NCBI RefSeq assembly: GCF_013215705.1
Contig: NZ_JABSQR010000013.1
Coordinates: 1 to 64,000, forward strand
Source of the DNA: Moritella sp.
Lineage (GTDB): Bacteria; Pseudomonadota; Gammaproteobacteria; Enterobacterales; Moritellaceae
Direction of reading: 5' to 3'
Length of the DNA: 64,000 nt
A program made the translations under genes and the position numbers. Below are positions 59,762 through 64,000 of the stretch, one piece after another. The notes under the pieces are model-generated. The model saw only the letters and a list, made by a program, of their open reading frames with translations. It had not been told where the DNA came from and searched no databases. How positions within the stretch are numbered: the first letter of the stretch is position 1; every line of letters begins with the position of its first letter.

Positions 59762-62700
59762 ATGACAATGCAAAATCACTCAGATAGTGGTGAATACGCT
59801 ATGACAAAACAAACTCATACAGGACTTGGTGATAATGTCGCTCGTGATAAGTACGAGAATATTATTCGTAGTGTCCAAGCCAGAGATTTAAAAAGCGTAG
59901 TTGATAACATCATGCGTGATGTTTGTTATCGAGATACAGATAAGGCTATGGAAAAGCTGAATATTCTGAGTGATATTGACTCACTTGAAAGTGACGTAAG
60001 AGCATTGTTAAGTGCTATTCAAGTGAAAATAGATTTGGTTAATGGTTCTGTTCCATCAGCAAAACAGGAACTTTTGAGTTTACTTAAGAGTAAAACCTTG
60101 CCAAACGATGTTCGTGATGTCGTAACTTCAATTCTCATTGATTTGGAATCTCGAACGAACCCTGTTTCAGCAAGGGAGAGATATGATGCCCTTGAGGCTG
60201 ACAGTGTATATATTGATGAAATATTTTTTGAACGTATTGCTTTGAAGATAGAAATCCAAGACTGTTTTGATAGCTCTAAAAGGTATGATTTTTTAGAGCA
60301 AGAACTATCAGGTTTAATACGAGGGGCGTTTAGAGTTCAAGACTTTGGGCTAGCTGTTGAGATAAGCCGTTTCTTGGATGAACATTTCCCATCTAAAAAT
60401 GCATATACTCTTTTACTTTATAGTGAAAGTTGTCTTATTGTGACTAAAAATCAATATAAGCATTATTTGTCATTTGAAAAACAGGATAAAGAGGTTGTCG
60501 ATAGGCTTGTAGCTAAATTGTTGGGTTGTATTGAGGAAGGTGATGATAGGCATATAGCTATTCTAATAAATCTTCTAAATATTACTTTTTTCTTGGATGG
60601 GCGAATCGTTGAGCTAGGGCAAAATCATATAGAAAGAATTCGTAATATGGATGGGGTGTGTGCTAGTACTATAGAAGAGATCTCATCGACAGCTCCTTTC
60701 CCGTATACTCGTTTTGAATTAACATCTGATTCTCTTGGCATCAAAGATTTTTCAAATCTTCATTTTGCCATAGACAATGGTCTAATTAAGTTTTCTGCTG
60801 TGAATGATTGGTTAGATAAAGGGGGGAGTATTCAAACTGGACATGACTATTTGAATACGTTCGCTGAATTACAGTTAACAGCACTGTTATGCTCTAATTA
60901 TAATAAGCAGGATTTACAATCATTAGGTAGTAAAGCTCAAGATTTTTTCGAGTTGGATATTGACCAGTTTATGAGGTTAAATCTCTTTGCTGTAAAGAGA
61001 TTATGTGAAAGATTTATCGAACTAGAGTTACCTCTCTATGCTGTTCAGTATTTGAGTCCTTTTATACCTGATAAGTCTTGGGTATCTCCGATCTTCCTAT
61101 GCTACCTGGATGCTTTGTTTGCGAGCGAAAAGTATGACTTGTTTTTTTTGCAAATTAAACATCTGTCCTCTGAAGACAAAACAGAACAAATTTGGATTCA
61201 AGAAGCACTATTGTATGAGCGAATTAAAGAATTTAAGTTATCTATTATATCAATTAGAGCTGCTATTGAACTAACCCCTTGTGATTCATATGCTTGGTAT
61301 CTGTTACTATTTATTTTACGAAGTAGTGGTGTATCACTAGATGTTCTAAAAGATACCGTATTTGAAATTCCTGAAGGTGTTTTCTCTACTTACCATGAAT
61401 CAAAAATGCATTTAGTTAATGAAATCGCAGCTTTTATTGACAATAATCTTGCTGATAGAGTATTAGTGGATTGGTTTGCTCAAGAACCCGATAAAGTAGC
61501 AACACCATTAACACAAGTTCATGCCAATTCATTATCTAACCGCTTTGAGGTGACGAGTAATCCTTACATACCAAAATATTGCTGTGATGGTGTTACATAT
61601 ACCGATGGCTTCGATAAGTTTACTCGAATACTTGTTAGAGATGTTGATACGAGTCATTCATGTTTACTAGACGTTGACTCTCCTACGGGACAACTTCTTG
61701 TGGGCTTGCAGGTGGGGGAAAGTATTAAAGATGGGAGCGTTGGTGAAATTACATTACTTGAGCGCTTGTCCCCTTTTGTAGCTGCATTTAGAATGGCATC
61801 GGAGCTAAGGCATAAAGGAAATGATGGTACAGATGTATTTAAAATTTTCACGATGCCGAAAAATGAAAAAGATTTTCTTCCTTATATAGAAAAGATTATT
61901 AGACGCTATACCCCTGAAGATAAAGAGCCGAATTCAGCATTACAAAACCCCAATATACCTTTGGTCATGAAGGGGCACTTCACTAATCCGGAGAGTCCTA
62001 TTAAAGGAGCTTTAAAGCATCTAACATCAATGGATTCAACACAATATATGAATTTATTCGATAAAGGGGTTGGGATACCAGATAAGGTAGTTGTAGATAT
62101 ATATACAGCGGTGTATTTTGCTTTGGTAGGTTTAGCTTCAAATTTTAATAAGCTATCTATTGACATAATTTTATCGCAGCGTACTAAACACTCTTTAGAA
62201 CTTTGGATTAAGGATATTCTCAGAGAAGACTATCTATCATTAGACATAAGTGATCGAGGTCTTCATCGATATACATCAGAAGATATAAGAAGAGATTCAC
62301 TAGGGTTCATTCAAGAGCTTCAGGCATTGCTACAGTTTTCTAAGGTTGAAGCTCTCAAACCATTAGACACACCTGATAATTTGGTGAAAATTAGAGGTAT
62401 TATTGATGAAACGGTTTATTCGACATTTCAACTTTCCGTTGCTAACTCGATCCCTTGGTTATGTGTGGATCAGCTTATGTGTATTTTGGCCCATAAATCA
62501 GGATATTTAGTGGCAAATACAAATACTATTATAATTGAGTTACTTAATAGCTTGTCGTTGGAAAGTAAGAAAAAGAGCATTCAGTTTAATTTATTAACTG
62601 GTGCCCCTGTACCTATATTGTATGACGATATTGCTGAATTGAGTCGTTCATCTGATAATCATGATGTGTATTTGGTAGCTAAATTTATAGAAAAATACGG

Positions 62701-63067
62701 CGTATCGTTTGAGTCACCAGAGGTATCACTTAGTTTCTTAACTGAAATAGTAGGAAGAGTGACTGTTAATGCTTACTTAGAAGGTGGGATATTGAGTGGG
62801 GGTAGGAGTCGTGACCCTAGTTATGCTGGGTTTGCTGAAGATGTCTTCAATTATTGTTGTCGTGTAGCCATCACTGCTTTAGTCGGTGATACAGCTGAGC
62901 AAAGACTCGCCTTATTCATATCAAATGTGTTGCATGAATTTGGTCGAGTTCGTCGTTATACGGCTCTACTCGAAAAGTTAACATCAACTTTTGCCACTGG
63001 ACATTTTTTAGATATACAGGAAATAAATAGGATATTTGAAAGATGTTCTTTGAAATACGTGTATTAA
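59762..63067 (+). CDS. GapS6b-like giant defence protein
   Basis: A 1101-residue protein starting 2 bases after its small partner; an ATG at 59801 is an alternative start that keeps the shared motif. THTGLGDNVARDKYENI (about residues 18-34) mirrors the partner's C-terminal tail. Residues about 40-600 are helical, TPR-like solenoid (YAWYLLLFILRSSGVSLDVL). A beta-containing centre (about 600-720) has SPTGQLLVGLQVGES and ITLLERLSPF. Residues about 890-1000 (GYLVANTNTIIIELLNSL...) could be a PIN-like nuclease fold, a weak guess. No transmembrane segment or NTPase motif is seen. A small sensor plus large solenoid effector is the likely architecture. Confidence 0.5.
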   Translation: MTMQNHSDSGEYAMTKQTHTGLGDNVARDKYENIIRSVQARDLKSVVDNIMRDVCYRDTDKAMEKLNILSDIDSLESDVRALLSAIQVKIDLVNGSVPSAKQELLSLLKSKTLPNDVRDVVTSILIDLESRTNPVSARERYDALEADSVYIDEIFFERIALKIEIQDCFDSSKRYDFLEQELSGLIRGAFRVQDFGLAVEISRFLDEHFPSKNAYTLLLYSESCLIVTKNQYKHYLSFEKQDKEVVDRLVAKLLGCIEEGDDRHIAILINLLNITFFLDGRIVELGQNHIERIRNMDGVCASTIEEISSTAPFPYTRFELTSDSLGIKDFSNLHFAIDNGLIKFSAVNDWLDKGGSIQTGHDYLNTFAELQLTALLCSNYNKQDLQSLGSKAQDFFELDIDQFMRLNLFAVKRLCERFIELELPLYAVQYLSPFIPDKSWVSPIFLCYLDALFASEKYDLFFLQIKHLSSEDKTEQIWIQEALLYERIKEFKLSIISIRAAIELTPCDSYAWYLLLFILRSSGVSLDVLKDTVFEIPEGVFSTYHESKMHLVNEIAAFIDNNLADRVLVDWFAQEPDKVATPLTQVHANSLSNRFEVTSNPYIPKYCCDGVTYTDGFDKFTRILVRDVDTSHSCLLDVDSPTGQLLVGLQVGESIKDGSVGEITLLERLSPFVAAFRMASELRHKGNDGTDVFKIFTMPKNEKDFLPYIEKIIRRYTPEDKEPNSALQNPNIPLVMKGHFTNPESPIKGALKHLTSMDSTQYMNLFDKGVGIPDKVVVDIYTAVYFALVGLASNFNKLSIDIILSQRTKHSLELWIKDILREDYLSLDISDRGLHRYTSEDIRRDSLGFIQELQALLQFSKVEALKPLDTPDNLVKIRGIIDETVYSTFQLSVANSIPWLCVDQLMCILAHKSGYLVANTNTIIIELLNSLSLESKKKSIQFNLLTGAPVPILYDDIAELSRSSDNHDVYLVAKFIEKYGVSFESPEVSLSFLTEIVGRVTVNAYLEGGILSGGRSRDPSYAGFAEDVFNYCCRVAITALVGDTAEQRLALFISNVLHEFGRVRRYTALLEKLTSTFATGHFLDIQEINRIFERCSLKYVY

Positions 63068-63253
63068 CTTGATTGATATTAAATTTAATTTTTTTGCCAA
63101 GTATTTGCTGGAATTAAAAAACGAAAAAATATTTTGTAAATGTCATTCCTGTGCGCATCAGTAGCTAAATAGATCCAACACAATCCCAAATAATGGACAA
63201 GAATATCCAACAAGATCCTAGTGTTTATAATCACTGCAAAGGCATCTCAAGGA

Positions 63254-63350
63254 ATTCAAAATCCTCTTCCGAAAGGAGTGGCGGTTCAAGTCCGCCCTCG
63301 GGCACCATATTTAAGTAATAGAGCCTCAACGAAAGTTGGGGCTTTGTTGT
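63254..63350 (+). repeat. attR-side direct repeat with tRNA-Leu 3' fragment
   Basis: 97 bp identical to 50371-50467, including 54 nt of tRNA-Leu 3' end with CCA. The 5' half of the tRNA is absent, so this is an attachment-site duplicate, not a gene. The preceding ~190 bp after the GapS6b-like gene hold nothing recognisable. Confidence 0.92.
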
Positions 63351-63489
63351 ATCTAGCACAATCAAAAGCTTACCTCGTATTCCCTTACGTTATATCCTTA
63401 AAAATACTCTCTAATAAACTCACGTTATTACCCTTGGAAAATTTACTCCTGTCCATATCCGGTACTTTCGCATGCAGAATCTGTGCGCA

Positions 63490-63779
63490 AGGTAATCTAA
63501 CTGAATCCAACACTGTTCTGTACTTTGAGGTTTGTTAGTTTTGCTGGTGGATGTAAGTGCCAGTATTAGCATGGGAGTCGGTTGGGTGGAGTTCCGGTAC
63601 TTTACGGTCCATTTCTTGTCCTTTGGAATTGGTATGCGTAATTAAGTTGATTTATTAATAACTAATGTAGCTGCGTCATTTTTTCGTAATTGGTTATTGC
63701 TGTAAGTACCTATGCCATATGGTGTTGAGGCATGTGTGTAATAAGCACGTAGGGGATAGATAATAAGTAACACACACAT
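63490..63779 (-). pseudogene. Decayed copy of the left-end gene, next element
   Basis: From ATG 63779, MCVLLIIYPLRAYYTHAS and TPYGIGTYSNNQLRKN align with the 115-residue protein of 50625-50972. An in-frame TAA after INKST interrupts it before LRIPIPKDKKWTVKYRN, which is still conserved; the end also differs in frame. Together with ~430 bp of surrounding similarity it shows that the DNA right of the attachment repeat is the left end of a second, related element. Positions 63780-64000 show no gene. Confidence 0.75.
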
Positions 63780-64000
63780 TACTCACCAGTTGTCAGCAGA
63801 CTTAAAATCTTGGGCTAAATCGCAAAAGTAATATTGATCATTTTTTGACTGTAATAATAATGAGTATTACTTCCTAATATTTATCGCGGCTATTTATTGC
63901 TGGTTAGTACAGCTACAAATTGTGCCTCCAAATTTAAATTGATGCTAGTTTATTTTTATATGTGTAAAATTTTTTCGTTTCTTGATTCATATAGAAAAGC

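Larger units (their letters stand above)
50371..63307 (+). mobile_element. P4-type integrative island in tRNA-Leu
   Basis: Bounded by the tRNA and its perfect 3' duplicate at 63254, with a P4-type integrase 1.3 kb inside the left end. Cargo includes several small proteins, DUF2787, a WYL regulator and a GapS6-like pair. A degenerate copy of the left-end gene at about 58.3 kb suggests that the island is itself a fusion of two elements, with the GapS6-like pair in the second part. Confidence 0.8.

Noticed and set aside
63221-63538. Plus-strand 105-residue frame
   Set aside because: It translates the tRNA-Leu attachment repeat and its terminator.

Overview
The window looks like the chromosome of a low-GC marine gammaproteobacterium. 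The block valS, holC, pepA with divergent lptF-lptG, plus dusA, zur, rraB and a chemotaxis and porin cluster, is typical of that class. A Moritella/Psychromonas/Vibrio-like host is my best guess, made from memory of gene content and not tested.

Region 1 (1-18.5 kb) is an accessory zone built on integron gene cassettes. Seven intact or nearly intact attC sites, plus one collapsed and one half site, follow cassette genes on the plus strand. No integron integrase gene lies in the window, so this is either the distal part of a chromosomal integron or an integrase-less attC cluster. Cassette groups alternate with a recurring non-coding module. It has an ~80-bp part A, which begins at the attC crossover point, and a part B of up to ~480 bp, which ends at a GTTA core-like site. 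The genes look like a defence/conflict collection: a GIY-YIG protein, a DUF5677-like protein, a DGQHR (DndB-like) protein with a HEPN partner, a repressor-controlled SF2 helicase, an ApeA-like HEPN protein, another HEPN protein, a 2-TM protein and a caspase-like peptidase. Decay is visible: a frameshifted tyrosine recombinase, a frameshifted IS110/IS1111 transposase and a truncated HigA-like antitoxin.

Region 2 (about 18.95-28.48 kb) is an integrative element inside a radical SAM gene. Its overlapping operon carries three tyrosine-recombinase-fold proteins, a small protein, a coiled-coil protein and a RecD2-like helicase. The order matches the intA-tfp-intB-srap core of the strand-biased circularizing integrative elements (SEs) of Vibrio. 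The host gene is split: its own 3' half remains as a remnant at the right end, while the element supplies a homologous 3' half at the left, giving an intact chimeric gene.

Region 3 (28.5-50.3 kb) is conserved chromosome: peroxiredoxin, CheX, Zur, DusA, a chemoreceptor followed by porin and small PBP-like genes in duplicate, RraB, a PAS-GGDEF-EAL protein, ValS, HolC, an EthD-like protein, PepA, LptF, LptG and an RDD protein.

Region 4 (50.34-63.3 kb) is a P4-type island in tRNA-Leu(CAA). It has an integrase, DUF2787 and other island genes, a WYL-domain regulator with palindromic operators, a run of very small zinc-ribbon and membrane peptides, and a two-gene module resembling the GapS6a/GapS6b anti-phage pair. 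The two proteins of that module share a short HTGxGDNV motif at their facing ends. A 97-bp perfect repeat of the tRNA end and its downstream sequence closes the island. It is followed by a diverged copy of the same left-end sequence, so a second related element starts before the window ends.
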